A stretch of 64,000 nucleotides of DNA from Elmis aenea. Its lineage: Eukaryota; Arthropoda; Insecta; Coleoptera; Elmidae. Numbering within the stretch: position 1 is the stretch's first letter; each line of letters opens with the position of its first letter. Made by a program: the position numbers and the translations under genes. A model generated the notes under the pieces. It saw nothing but the letters and a program-made list of their open reading frames with translations. It was not told the origin of the DNA and ran no database searches. Location: the NCBI GenBank assembly GCA_947652605.1, contig OX393581.1, positions 48,135,924-48,199,923 of the forward strand, in the 5' to 3' direction. Shown here piece by piece: positions 46,317 through 58,234 of this stretch.

Positions 46317-46630
46317 GTGATCTTTCTACGTATTTTGAGTGCATTTTTGAATTAATACTGGTGTGAGACTAACATTTTTTTTAATAATAGGTAAGTGTCA
46401 ACGTTTCGAGGTTTAAGAATTGTAAATAATTAATTATCTTGAACTTTTACATACTCTGCAGAGCTAAACATAATGTAGGTAGTTTAGTAAAGTGTAATTA
46501 CTTATGGATAAAGACGTAAAAATCAGCTTTCATAAACAAATGATGTATTTTCTAAGCCACTAAATTATTGCCTATAAGCTCACTTACGAACACTATAATA
46601 GTCTACTGGTAAGAACTTTACGCCCTATTA

Positions 46631-47788
46631 CACGGGTGGCGAACCTTGTTATGAGCGCGTGCAAATTTTTAAAATTTTGAAATGCTGGCATGCCAGGTAA
46701 CTTTTGCAATGAATAAAAAAAAACAGTACTGACTGTGAGGAGATGAAGAGTAAATATTACAATATTTGTATTAAATGAATATTTTTTATTGACTACTAAT
46801 AGAAATTTGTAATTAAGCAACAACTAAAGATGCATAACCAAATTTTAAAAGATATATTAATTAATTTACCAATAGAAAGATATAATTAGACAAAAATAAT
46901 AATTGCACATTACATGTGTTTACTTTTCAACCAACATTAATTAAGTAGGTACCTACAATAAGATTTAAAATATGAATTTTTGATGCGATTTTTGTTGTTG
47001 AATGTGTTTTGTTAAGTTTTTAATATTAGGTTGTGATTTCGTTACTTTTAATAAAATGCTTGCTGAACTAGATTCGTCTGTTAATGTAGGTGACTCAATG
47101 CATATGTGGAAAAAAATATAATTTAAATAGCCGACGATAATTTCTTTAAAGATTTAAACTCTTCTGGAATCGTTTGACAGGCATTAATAATTTTGCTTTC
47201 AGTATTATATATTTTTCTCCAAACGTACCCCTTCAATAATCTCTAAATCTAAATCTAAAAGTCAAGAAACTTTTGCCTCCAAATTGCACTTGATTGAAAA
47301 TCAATTAATTACCTTCCAAAATTTTCTTATCTTAACCATTCAAAAATTTCCAAATCAAGTTCATCAACTTTGATTATGTCTGGGTAAATTATGAATTTCG
47401 AAATTTTGAAATTGAGAAAATCGCGAAGAAAATTCATCTATTATTGATACCACATCTGTGGTTAAATCTTCAGCCAATTGAATTTGATTTATTTTAATTT
47501 GACGTGTTGAATGTTCTATAACAAAAAAAAACGTGAAAATATTTGAAGGCATGAGAAGTAATATCTCGTATAAATACTTGTAATTTTGTTTGAAATTCGC
47601 ATAGTTTGGAAACAAAATGCATGTATTTTATTTGAATAAATTTAATTTCGTGTTATTAATTCATTCATTTAAGATAAAAAGTATTAATTTCCCAAAAATT
47701 TTAGAAAACAACTATTTCTCCCGCGTGGCAATTTAAAAATTTTCTACATGCCAGCTGTGGCATGCGTGCCATAGGTTCGCCACCCCTG
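46631..47788. mobile_element. hAT-type element, GGGTGGCGAACC ends
   Basis: The left end CACGGGTGGCGAACC and right end GGTTCGCCACCCCTG are inverted copies of the common hAT terminus CAGGGGTGGCGAACC. Flanking octamers CCCTATTA and TCCTATAA agree at 6 of 8. A subterminal GCATGCCA/TGGCATGC pair lies near the ends. The AT-rich interior shows no transposase; the minus-strand ORFs inside (46593-46823, 47364-47615) are not hAT-like. Confidence 0.75.
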
Positions 47789-49490
47789 TCCTATAACTTC
47801 CACAGTAAAACCTTACAATATTTGTATTTATAGTTTTATTTTTATTAAATTTTGGTTATTTATTTTAATTTTTCTGGATCGACTAATTTCTTATTTGTTT
47901 ATTGTGGCAAAAGGCTATAAACAAAGTGAATTTTGTTTTAATTTCCAAAAACACAAATAGGAATTTGCAAAATGTATTGAATTTTGTAGTGTGCTTTTAA
48001 GATTTGATTTTTGGTAACAACAATATAATAAGATTATTTGATTATTCAGGCAAAATTTTTCTTGTACTCCTCGAAACTCAAAAACTATTTGGTTGTCTAT
48101 CAAGTGAAAAAATAATGAGATATCAAATGCTTATGTAACTCCAGTTTGTGTCCACATTTTTATTCATAAAGAATCGGTTATTTAAATTTGTTCTCTCAAA
48201 TTTGAAATATTTTTACATCTGTGATAATTTCAGGACTTCTTCTTCTGATTAAACGATGTAAAAATGTTAAATAGAGCACTTGATTGATTGATTTTGATCC
48301 AATTAAAAAGTTAATGGGCATCACAATAATGATTACTAGTTTTTTATTTAAAAAGTTAATATAGGAATTTATGATAATCGCAATAATATTGAGATCACTA
48401 TAAAATAACACCGAACATTCCAAAAAGGCTCAAATCAAAGTCACTACAGTGCTTGTGGCTACTGCAATAAAACTGACAAATAAATGGAATAATAAATGGG
48501 CCCAAAATTTACAGCCAATTTTTGTGTCTGAATATTTATAACTGGAAGTATTTTCCCCATTTTTCCACTACACTACCTTGGAACATAATGACGAAATTTC
48601 TAGTGCAGTGTATGGCTTTTTTTCAACGCAATTTGCGTTCTATATCTTCACATAAACCAAACAATAATATTATTGAAACTATTCCCACCAACCGTGTGAT
48701 TGTAATCTAATTATTTTGTTGTTTATATGATTGATAATAACGTAATTCGGGGGTGATAAGTTAAGCCACGTGTGTGCTGAGGTCCTTTGAGACCTGCATT
48801 GCTCTCCCGAGAGCAGAACCGTGTAGACTTGTTCGTATTTGGAGATTCCCCTTATTATTGGCTTCATAAATGATAGAATAAACGTACATATGTTTCGATT
48901 TTGATGTTTTTGGGACAATATCGATAGATTATAGGCTTATGCGATCAAAACAGTAGAGTTTCTAGATACATTACGGCAATAACCGACGAAGCGCAAACTA
49001 AAATTAGTATTTGAAAATTTTCGAGTTGAAATTGCCCCAAGCGTGAAAACATAGTTTAAAAATAAATTATAATAAGCGAAAATTAAATTGATTTGGTTTG
49101 AATTTAAGTCGACTTCTACCGAAAGATTAGAATTTTTTAACTGAAGCAATTAAGATAAAACTTCATACGCATATTATTTACACACTAAATCATATTTCTT
49201 TACCCTCAATTTTTGTAACAAACATTAGATCAATCAAAGTAGCCTGTGAAAAAATTTTGTTACCACAGAAAAGTTTTTTTTTTAAACCCTAGTAGAGTTT
49301 ATGACAATGCAATCTGGTCTTTGAGACCAATGAGCAGTTTAATTCTAGCCTCAATTAATAATGTTTAAACTTAGTCTAAAGTTTACCCAATAGTAGTCCT
49401 TGGTTTGCTTATATATGTATAAATGAATTTGAATTAATACGTTTTTAAACTAAATTATTTTTGTCTTAGAGGGTCATCAATTAATCGCAG
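47789..49490. other. AT-rich stretch upstream of the bHLH gene
   Basis: No gene is supported. A moderately GC-rich patch at about 48755-48850 is open on the minus strand (around 'SGEQCRSQRTSAHTWLNLSPP') but has no splice frame that I can defend. Confidence 0.4.
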
Positions 49491-49496
49491 TATGCC

Positions 49497-50365
49497 ATGA
49501 TGGGTACACCAGAAAATCGAGAAGTGCTTCAAACTATAACGTCATCAGGCAATTGTAATGGTGTCCAAAGAAGAAGGTACGTACTCATAGAGTTTCAGCG
49601 CACAATAACCGATGAAAAATTGTTTTTAAATTAATTCGTCACAAGTAATTCGATACGTTTCAAATTAGGACGAAGAAAAAATCGATGTGTTCACCGCGTG
49701 TACCATAAACCTATACTTTATGGATCAAGCAGGACGTTTATATGTTTATTTATATATACTTTCTTAGCGTGACACATGTCCCTCGTAAAAATGATATGCA
49801 TGTCGGAATCATATTTAAGGGCAACGTATCTCTCGGAGATCGATGTTTATAGCTGACAGTTGCGACTGCTAGATGGATATTGGAATTTTAAAATTTGTCT
49901 TTAAAATGATTACAAAATGGCTTGCCATTATTTACCGAATTTAGCAAATGCTATTTCCTATTTTTCCGAAGGAAATGGCCAGTGGCACGTATAACTCTGC
50001 AAAACAATTAGTTTTGATGTTCTTGATGCAATAAACACAGCCTTGATCAGATTCTAGCGACAGCATATCGTGACCTTCCCTGGTAAGATCGTCTAATAAT
50101 AATATTCGCATCAACTTACAGAGAAAGAAGTGACATGGGTACATTGACAAGAGAAGAAAGGAGGAGGAGAAGACGAGCCACACAAAAATATAGAACAGCC
50201 CACGCTACAAGAGAACGTATACGAGTAGAAGCTTTCAATGTAGCTTTTGCGGAATTAAGAAAATTGTTGCCAACGCTCCCTCCAGATAAAAAGTTATCCA
50301 AAATAGAGATACTAAGATTGGCTATTTGTTACATTGCTTATCTAAATCACGTGCTTGATGCTTAA
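49497..50365 (+). CDS. HLH4C: NHLH/HEN-type basic helix-loop-helix factor, two exons
   Basis: Exons 49497-49576 and 50122-50365 join with matching phase (AGAAG|GTACGT, TTACAG|AGAAAG), giving 107 aa. The protein has an N-terminal arm, then '[31 protein letters not shown]', helix 1, loop and helix 2 ending '[17 protein letters not shown]'. This is nearly identical to vertebrate NHLH1/2 and the insect HLH4C bHLH domain, a neuronal nuclear E-box-binding regulator. As in NHLH, the domain lies at the extreme C-terminus. The start could be the second ATG of the tandem pair or lie upstream (see 46183-46316). The ATG at 50135 alone would already give the complete bHLH. The 545-bp intron holds a copy of the 22170-22860 repeat ending about 30 bp before the acceptor. 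Confidence 0.9.
49941..50095. repeat. Partial copy of the 22-kb fold-back repeat in the bHLH intron
   Basis: ATTTTTCCGAAGGAAATGGCCAGTGGCACG through AGCATATCGTGACCTTCCCTGGTAAGAT matches the outer arm of 22170-22860 at most positions over about 140 bp. The minus-strand ORF 49941-50183 reads through this copy and is not a gene. Confidence 0.8.
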
Positions 50366-50436
50366 GATCATACAAAAGTGAGCCCTATTTTTATATATTG
50401 CACACACACAGTCACACACAATCGTACTAAGAAGTA

Positions 50437-51204
50437 CAGTAAACCCTCCATTTGCGCGGTCTTCATTTACGCGGATTCACTTTAGTTATCTTCTAATACT
50501 ACTACTTGAAGGTGGCACAGTCCTCCCTTAATATTTGACATTTGACCTCCTGCCTCCAAGGGCCGCAATGTTTTTTTAATGTTATGGGCATTTAGAGGCT
50601 ATGAATTCATATCTTTCCTTTAAATATGAAGTTTTTATTACTTTTTTTTTAAGGGAGCTAGGTATTGCCAGTTTTTATTATTAAGGTAACGCTAGCAAAT
50701 AAATGATAATTACATCAAAAAGTGAGTTTTTTATTTGCAGTTTCCTTTTATAAGGACCTATACAGGGTGTCCCAAATTCGAGTACATGCATGGGGATCTC
50801 GCTTATCTTAAGAGCTACGAGGTCGGTTAAATTAGGGCAAAGTTGCGAAATTAGATGCTTTTCAAATATATGCAAAGAAAATTTTCATAGCTTTTTTAGT
50901 TCAAAAGTTATTCAAGACAAACTGAAAAAATTTATTTTCGTTTTTTTGCCCTGTTTCCTACATTTTTTAAGATATCAACAATCTGAATGCACTTCTCCAC
51001 TGCAACTTCTTACGCTTTATATTTTGAGATAACATAAAATTTCCAACAACGTTTCGTCTCTTCAGAAACATCATCAACTTCATTTTTTTAAACCGACCTC
51101 GTAGCTCTTAAGATGAGCGAGATCCCCATGCATTTACTCGAATTTGTAACACCCTGTAAACAAAAATGTGGAACGAATTGCCCGCGTAAATGGAGGGATT
51201 ACTG
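50437..51204. mobile_element. Tigger/pogo-like MITE with TA duplication
   Basis: The ends CAGTAAACCCTCCATTTGCGCGG and the inverse CCCGCGTAAATGGAGGGATTACTG are flanked by TA on both sides (50435-50436, 51205-51206). The CAGT...CCTCC...GCG style resembles pogo/Tigger termini. A complete TACAGGGTGTCCC fold-back (50761-51158) is nested inside it. Confidence 0.75.
50761..51158. mobile_element. TACAGGGTGTCCC fold-back, 398 bp, nested
   Basis: Ends TACAGGGTGTCCCAAATTCGAGTA and the inverse TACTCGAATTTGTAACACCCTGT are followed inward by GGGGATCTCGCTTATCTTAAGAG on one side and its complement on the other. ATCTCG begins exactly 35 bp from each terminus. Long pairing stops after about 90 bp, with non-palindromic sequence between. 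Confidence 0.88.
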
Positions 51205-51359
51205 TACTTAAAACCAAAAAATGTTTGTGGTATTAATTTAGTTTGAGTTTCGTTTTATTATACGAGTTCTGTGAACTCATAGTCATTTAAAATAATTTAA
51301 CATCTAATGCATTTGTGATTTTGTATATAACTTTCTTAAAATTGTTGTGTATAATTATA

Positions 51360-51480
51360 TACAGGGTGTCCCATTCAGCATGGCATTTTTCAAGAGTTGA
51401 AATAATTTTAAATTTTGTTGGAATCCAGCTACTTGAAAATCAACTTGGTGAATAAGTAAACTTTATTTTAGTTTTTTATA
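51360..51480. repeat. Solo TACAGGGTGTCCC left end
   Basis: TACAGGGTGTCCCATTCAGCATGG begins at 51360, with no partner located; the next element starts about 120 bp downstream. Confidence 0.5.
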
Positions 51481-53175
51481 TACAGGGTGTCCCCGTTATC
51501 ACCGCGAATATTTTAAGTGGTGATAGAGGACCTTTTTCTAAGAAAAAATTTCAAGTAAAATTTTTTCCTAAAATCAAATGCTAAGCTGATATCAACACTA
51601 ACTTGATTTTTTTACATTTCTGCCTTTTTAAGACTCTGTAGCCGAAAATATCAATTTTATCGTAAAATACCTTAAAGCTTTTTAATAGAGCATGAAATTC
51701 TCTACAAAATTAGTTCTATTTATTTTTTGTCTACAGGCAATGGTTTGAGAGTTATAAAGCAGTTTGTACAAAAAAATGTAAAAAATTTACAAAATTTAAT
51801 TGTTTCTTAGACTTTGCAACCGCTGTATCTTTAAAACGAAAGGTTGTACAAAAAAACCGACGGCCCATTCCGGATAGCAAATTTTATGGGCTACAACTTT
51901 GGTCAAGTGAAATTTTTTGAAAATCAAACCGATTTTCCGGAAAAGCTGAAAATAAGGAATAGAGAGCAAAAACAAAATTTCCTACATAATGTTGTTTTGT
52001 ATTTAAAAATGCTTTTAAAGAGAGTGCGATAACGTAATTGAATGATGGAGGTCATTTTGAACACTTATTGATAATTTTGTGGTTACATGTTAATTTTATT
52101 GCGTCCAGATGGATTTGCATTGTTTTGCATTTTATCGTTTTCGAAAAACAAAAACTCCCTGTAATTATGATATTTTGTATTTAAAAATGCCATAGCATCG
52201 GCAACATTCATAAAATTATGTATCTCATCAGTTTCAAAGCTTTTTATGAAGTTTGAAATTCTTCAGAAAACCACCCCTTATCATTTTTTTAAAGGAGCTA
52301 ACGAACAAATTTAACAAAAAATTGTAAAATTGCATATGAATAAGTTAAGTAAATTTTTAAAAACGCCGCATCTTTTTAACGAAACGTCGTAGAGCAAAAC
52401 GTATGCCTATTGCGGATAAGGCATTTAACGGACTACAAATCCGGTAAATATGTTGTTCAATAAAACTAAATGTATCATAGAAATGTTTATAATAGTGAAA
52501 AGGTGGAAAAAAAAAACGATAAAATGCAAAACAATACAAATCCATATGGACGCAATAAAATTAACATGTAACCACAAAATTACTTCAATAAGTGTTCAAA
52601 ATGACCTCCATCATTTTCAATCACGTAATCGCACTCTCTTTAAAAGCATTTTTAAATACAAAACAATATTAGTAGGAAATTTTGTTTTTGCACTCTATTC
52701 CTTATTTTCAGCTTTTCCGGAAAATCGGTTTGATTTTCAAAAAATTTCACTGGACCAAAGTTGTAGCCCATAAAATTTGCTATCCGGAATGGGCCGTCGG
52801 TTTTTTTGTACAACCTTTCGTTTTAAAGATACAGCGGTTGCAAAGTCTAAGAAACAATTAAATTTTGTAAAGTTTTTACATTTTTTTTGTACAAACTGCT
52901 TTATAACTCTCAAACCATTGCCTATAGACAAAAAATAAATGAAACTAATTTTGTAGAGAATTTCATGCTCTATTAAAAAGCTTTAAGGTATTTTACGATA
53001 AAATTGATATTTTCGGCTACAGAGTCTTATAAATTCAGAAGTGTAAAAAAATCAAGTGTGTTGATATCAGCTTAGCATTTGATTTTAGGAAAAAAATTTA
53101 CTTGAAGTTTTTTCTTAGAAAAAGGTCCTCTATCACCACTGAAAATATTCGCGGTGATAACGAGGATACCCTGTA
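51481..53175. mobile_element. 1.7-kb TACAGGGTGTCCC palindrome
   Basis: Ends TACAGGGTGTCCCCGTTATCACCGCGAATATTTT and the inverse AAAATATTCGCGGTGATAACGAGGATACCCTGTA. The arms pair almost end to end (about 800 bp each) around a centre near 52330. The ORFs at 51844-52032, 52357-52545, 52450-52773 and 52737-52931 are mirrored readings of the same arm. It lacks the ATCTCG block. Confidence 0.92.
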
Positions 53176-53179
53176 TATA

Positions 53180-53207
53180 TATTTACTTACTTATTTACTT
53201 ATTTATA
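53180..53207. repeat. Short (ACTT/ATTT)n microsatellite
   Basis: A run of TTACTTACTTATTTACTTATTTAT separates two fold-back elements. Confidence 0.7.
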
Positions 53208-53988
53208 TAGGGTGGTCCACATAGAAGGGCCAATATTGGTATCTCGTGAACGGTAAGAGCTACAAAGAAGTTTAACTTAGACAAATTGTTCCCCTTTGTG
53301 AGATCTATTCAGTGATGCTTTAATGTTTTAAAAAAAAACATGGCACGCTAGAAAATAAACAAAAATTAAAACGGGCATTTTTTTTTAAATCGTTAATAAC
53401 TCGGTTATACTTGATTGGTACAAAAATATTTTTAAGGAGAAAGTTGTAGATTTTTTTACGCAATGTAAAGTGAAAACTTTCATTTGTTTTAATATTGTTT
53501 AAATTTGTAGCACTCCGTAGCTCAATAAGGAGTTTTTATAAATGTTATTTATTTTGTCATATTATCAAAATAAATACATTAAACCTAATATTATTGAAAA
53601 GAGAAAAATAAAAAGCTTTTTCATGAGGTGATAGCCAACTATAGTTTCCATTTAAAAAAAATTCAAGTTTGTTTTTATCTGAAAATTTAAACAATATTGA
53701 AATTGAAACAAATGATTGTTTTAATTTTACAGTGCGTAAAAAAATCTACAACTTTTTCCCCAAAAATATTTTTGTATCATCAAGTATAACCAAGTTATTA
53801 ACGATTGAAAAAAATTGTTCCTTTCGATTTTTGTTTATTATCTAGCGGGCCATGGAACTTATTTAAAACATTTAAGCATCACTGGATAGGTAGCAGAAAG
53901 GGAACCCATTTGTCTAACTTAAACTTCTTTGTAGCTGTTACAGTTAACGAGATCCTAATAGTGGCCCTTCTATGTGAACCACCCTGTA
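53208..53988. mobile_element. TATAGGGTGG fold-back, 780 bp
   Basis: The left end TAGGGTGGTCCACATAGAAGGGCC and right end GGCCCTTCTATGTGAACCACCCTGTA pair along arms that include CAAAGAAGTTTAACTTAG, CAGTGATGCTTTAATG and TTGTTTATTATCTAGC-type blocks. It is the same family as 62683-63464 and the remnant at 16105-16820. ATCTCG starts 35 bp from the left end. Confidence 0.88.
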
Positions 53989-53989
53989 T

Positions 53990-54346
53990 AAATCTTTTCT
54001 AAACGTAGCAATAGAAAAGTTGTATAACTTTTACTATTAAGCTCGTAGAATCAGTTAGAACAAATTTAGTCTGTAAACTCCATGCAGATTGAAACACCCT
54101 GTATAGCGATACCTTTAATAAAATTTAAGTTATAAATCGAAACAGTTGTTTTTTTTATAATTATTACAGCCCAATTCAAAATTAAACAGATAAAGCAGAT
54201 GCGATTAATGAGCCATCTCATTAATTACCAAAAAAACAGCAGAACCCGAGCCTATACCGGCAATTAATTTATAATTCGTTAAAAATAAAGGCGCAATTTT
54301 TTATGAAACGCTTAGAAGATCTTACGTTCTTAATGAATGACGCCCG
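53990..54346. other. Intergenic; solo right end at about 54098
   Basis: GAAACACCCTGTATAG is an isolated right terminus. No gene is seen. Confidence 0.4.
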
Positions 54347-54354
54347 GATCTAGT

Positions 54355-55958
54355 CAGGGCCGTTTCTGGCGGGGGGCGAAAGCGTGCCCCGCACGTGGGC
54401 GGCCGATTTAGAGGGCGGCCAAATGCCGCCCTTGCGGTCCTTAATGTTTCACAAGAATTGAAAATAAAATATTAGTTTGAAAAATAGTATGTAAAAATGA
54501 TCAAGGATTAAAGATTTCAATCCCATACTATTAAAAAAAAAAATGTAAAAACGCGTAAATCACTCTCCAGTTTGCTTATTCGGTAATTTCGAATTGAGAG
54601 TGAAGATCGCGATTAAATTTATGTACTCAATCGGCGGTTGTATACCGTACCGTAGCAATGTAGATAGATAGCAATGCAATTGGCAATGGGACACTGCCAA
54701 GGGCGCAAGAGATGGCGCTGAAAATCCCTCTTACACATAATGACAAATTTAAAGTCATTCAAACAGTCTGAAACTAATATGAAAAATTTTTATTATTGAT
54801 TTCTCAGAAAATATTATTCTTGATAAAAGTTGGTGCATGGTCTAAAACTAATATTATAAGATGAAAAAAATTTCAATAAAAAGTCATGGAACACTAGATT
54901 ATAACGATTTTTGAAATATTCGCAGGAGTAAAGTCCCTCTATTTTAGGAGATATAAAAAAAATTATAGGAAAAAGTTATTTAGAATCTCAAAATTAGGCT
55001 AGATTACAATTTTGAAGGTCAAATTCTAATTTTAATTTTTTAAGAAATTTTAACATTCAAAAAGTCTGCAACAAATGGAAAAGTTTTTTATTATCGATTT
55101 CTCAAAAAATTATATTCTTGATAAACGGTAGTGCATAGTCCAAAACTAATTTTAAATGAAAAAAAGTTTAATAAAGTCATAGGACACTAGATTTTAGCGA
55201 TTTTTGAAATATTCGCAAAAGTAAAGTGCTTAAAATTTTGTAATAATTGTAATTTTGGAATTTGACCGTCAAAATTTACATCTAGCCTTATTTTGAGATT
55301 CTAAATAACTTTATTGTACAATATTTTTTTGTATCTCTTAAAATAAAGGCACTTTACTCTTGCAAATATTTCAAAAATCGCTAAAATCTAGTGTCCTATG
55401 AATTTTTATCAAACTTGTTTTTATCTTAAAATTAGTTTTAGACTATGCACCAACTTTAATGAAGAATAAAATTTTCTGAGAAATTAATAATAAAAAACTT
55501 TTCCCTTTGTTGCAGACTTTTTGAATGTTAAAATTTCTTAAAAAATAAAATTTTGAAGTTGATCTTCAAAATTTTAATCTAGCCTTATTTTGAGATTCTA
55601 AATAACTTTTTCCTATAAATTGTTTTTGTATCTCATAAAATAAGGGCACTTTGCTCTTGCAAATATTTCAAAAATCCTTAAAATCCAGTGTCCTATGACT
55701 TTTTATTAAACTTTTTTTATCCTAAAATTAGTTTTAGACCATGCACCAACTTTTATTAAAAATAAATTTTTTTGAGAAATCAATAATAAAAATTTTTCCT
55801 ATTTGTTGCAGACTTTTTGAATGAAGCTGTATACATGTTGTTAAATATAATACTTGCAACGACAATTATTTATTTTTTTATTTCAATTTTTTTTTGTTTA
55901 CCGGGGCGGCGAAACGTACGTTAGCACGCGGGCGGCCAAGTACTCAGAAACGGCACTG
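54355..55958. mobile_element. hAT-type element with 8-bp duplication GATCTAGT
   Basis: The ends CAGGGCCGTTTCTGG and the inverse CAGAAACGGCACTG are flanked by a perfect GATCTAGT on both sides (54347-54354, 55959-55966). GC-rich subterminal sequence (GGCGGGGGGCG, GGGCGGCC) is typical of hAT elements. There is no transposase. The interior is built from four copies of one AT-rich unit, two in each orientation (separate entry). Confidence 0.92.
54765..55830. repeat. Four-unit head-to-head repeat inside the hAT element
   Basis: A unit of about 290 bp with landmark GTGCATGGTCTAAAACTAAT occurs at about 54833 and, as GTGCATAGTCCAAAACTAAT, at about 55131. Its complement occurs at about 55430 and 55727. 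Each unit also carries the AGTGTCCTATGA-type and CTAGATT..AATTTTGAAGGTCAAATT landmarks. The order is therefore A, A', A' inverted, A inverted. Confidence 0.85.
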
Positions 55959-55969
55959 GATCTAGTTTT

Positions 55970-58234
55970 AATTGACGAATTTAAGCCGCATTTAACTTAG
56001 ACAATTAAAATCTCTCTTTAAGATAAAAATGCCCTACGAAGGACGGCGCAACTAAATTTATTGGTACAACGATTCGTTCACAACCACAACGCAAAAATTA
56101 TCAACGGCCTAAACGCGAATAATTCAAGAACGAAAATCGATGAAAAAATTCAAGAAAACAAAATCAGAAGCATAACCATTAAAAGTTTAGCTTTTTGAAA
56201 GCACTATCAGTAAGTACCTAACAAAAATTTCATCAACATTTCATAAACAAAACAAAAAAATATTGTAGTCCTGCGTCGTCTCCTAGATTCCTGATACCTG
56301 GAGCTCTGAAAAAACATCAGCAATTTATGAAAAACGAGTACTTAAATTTTCAACAGAGTAAAATAACAACTGCAAATTTAAAACAGCATAAGGCTACTCA
56401 AGTTTCTTGATAATGCTAAAGGTTATTAACACATTATCAAGAACTAAGTCCAGTAAATTTTTAGTGCAGTACTAGCCATCGTTCCCCCAACACACGTGCA
56501 GTCATTTTAATGGATCATGTACAAAACGTTTCATCCACTAATCCCCAATTATCCTGCCTCATACGCTTTAACGCCTCTCTAATCCTATAAGAATGGATAT
56601 TTCGTTATCGCAGAAGTAACTAAGACTTTTTTCTGTTACCATTGCTCAACTACTAATAAAACTTGTAACACATTTTTCAAAAGGAATTAGGAAACTGCAC
56701 CATAATAAAAAAAAATACAGTTGAGCTGTTATTTTTTTAAGTGGCATAAGTCAATTTTTGCGAAAAATTAGTTAAAGCTGTTTACGACTACAAAAATGTA
56801 TCTTTAAACATTTTACTTGCAATTTCTTTCAAAAACGTTAGATACTGTTTTCGTCAATACAAATTTTATTGTTAAACAGATGTGCAAATACATATAAATT
56901 TAAGATGGGTAAATGATATATTTGCTTCTTGATATACCACCAATTTAACACAGTTATTTTAAAAATTTAAGACAAAGTGAATTGTCCGAAGACTTCAGCA
57001 CTTCTATTATTGACAATGATTCAATACATAAATAAACTTTTTTATGAAATACGTTATATTAATTACTTATATACTAATATTTCAAAATGTACTGATTAAT
57101 TGACTTACTGCTTATGCATTTTATGAATATTAATGGTAATAAAAAAGTACTTGAATACACTCATAATGCAATACAATATATAAATTACTTATATCATATA
57201 ATTTACTCATTAATTTACTTAAATTACTGTCTCATCAAACGTCAAATCAGTAAAAACACATTGGACAAAATCAACATAAGTCGGTAGTTTTTGTAAACTA
57301 TTAATTTTGAAAGTGACTTAAGTCACTTTACAGTAAATAAAAATGACGATTCGTTAACGTCTGTGCGAAATTATGTAAACTGAGAAAAATACAAGAAGTA
57401 ACCGAGATAACAAATACAAATGAAATTTCTCCACAATTAGCAAAAAAAATCATGCACATTAAAATGCAAAATATTAATATTTCAAAAAAACATCAAAGTA
57501 ACTTATGCCAGCACTTTCAAAATAAACTGCTCAATTATTGATATTTTCCAAGTTAACTTCGACGTCAATAAAATTTGCAATCAATTTAAGCAAACAAAAA
57601 CAGATCACTTTAACTATTAAGTAAAATGCAATTAGTAATTATTTTTTTAAAGTTATTCAGAAATAACGAAAATAAATTACATTGTTTTCTTTTTTGCTTT
57701 ATTGCCATAATTTTTAGAAATAGTAAAAAACTAAAGACACTAACTTATTTTCTATATTATTATTATCTGTATAATATTATCCAAACTGTAACATTTCAAA
57801 ACTGCTAAATGATACGACTGTTACCAATATTTATAGTCATTTTACTAATTCAGTGCAAATCGTGGCCATAAATATTTGAAACAAATGTGTAATAAACATA
57901 AAAAGTAATTTGTTAATTGCTCCAAAAGTATGTGTTATTATTTAAAATTATGTATATTTATTTTTAAAACGACCTTTTAATGTCAAAATCTACAATGACG
58001 AATCTGAGATATAACAAAGTTGATGATGGTTCCAAGTAGGTAGGTAATAACTCTGACAAGAAATCCAATTATTGGATCGCGCATAGAGAATAAAATGTTG
58101 ATTTCTGATTGTGTTTAAATTATCGATGTCTTTAAAAATAACGCAAGTAAGGCAAAAAACCGACAATATTTTTTTAAATAACTTTTGAGGTAAGAACGCT
58201 ATGGAAATGTTCTTTTTGCAAATTTTCTTTAATA
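55970..58234. other. AT-rich intergenic DNA
   Basis: No gene is supported. ORF 57626-57808 is Phe/Leu/Tyr-rich low-complexity translation of AT-rich DNA. Confidence 0.45.

Noticed and set aside
51844..52931. Four ORFs around 52 kb
   Set aside because: They are mirrored readings of the arms of the 51481-53175 palindrome.
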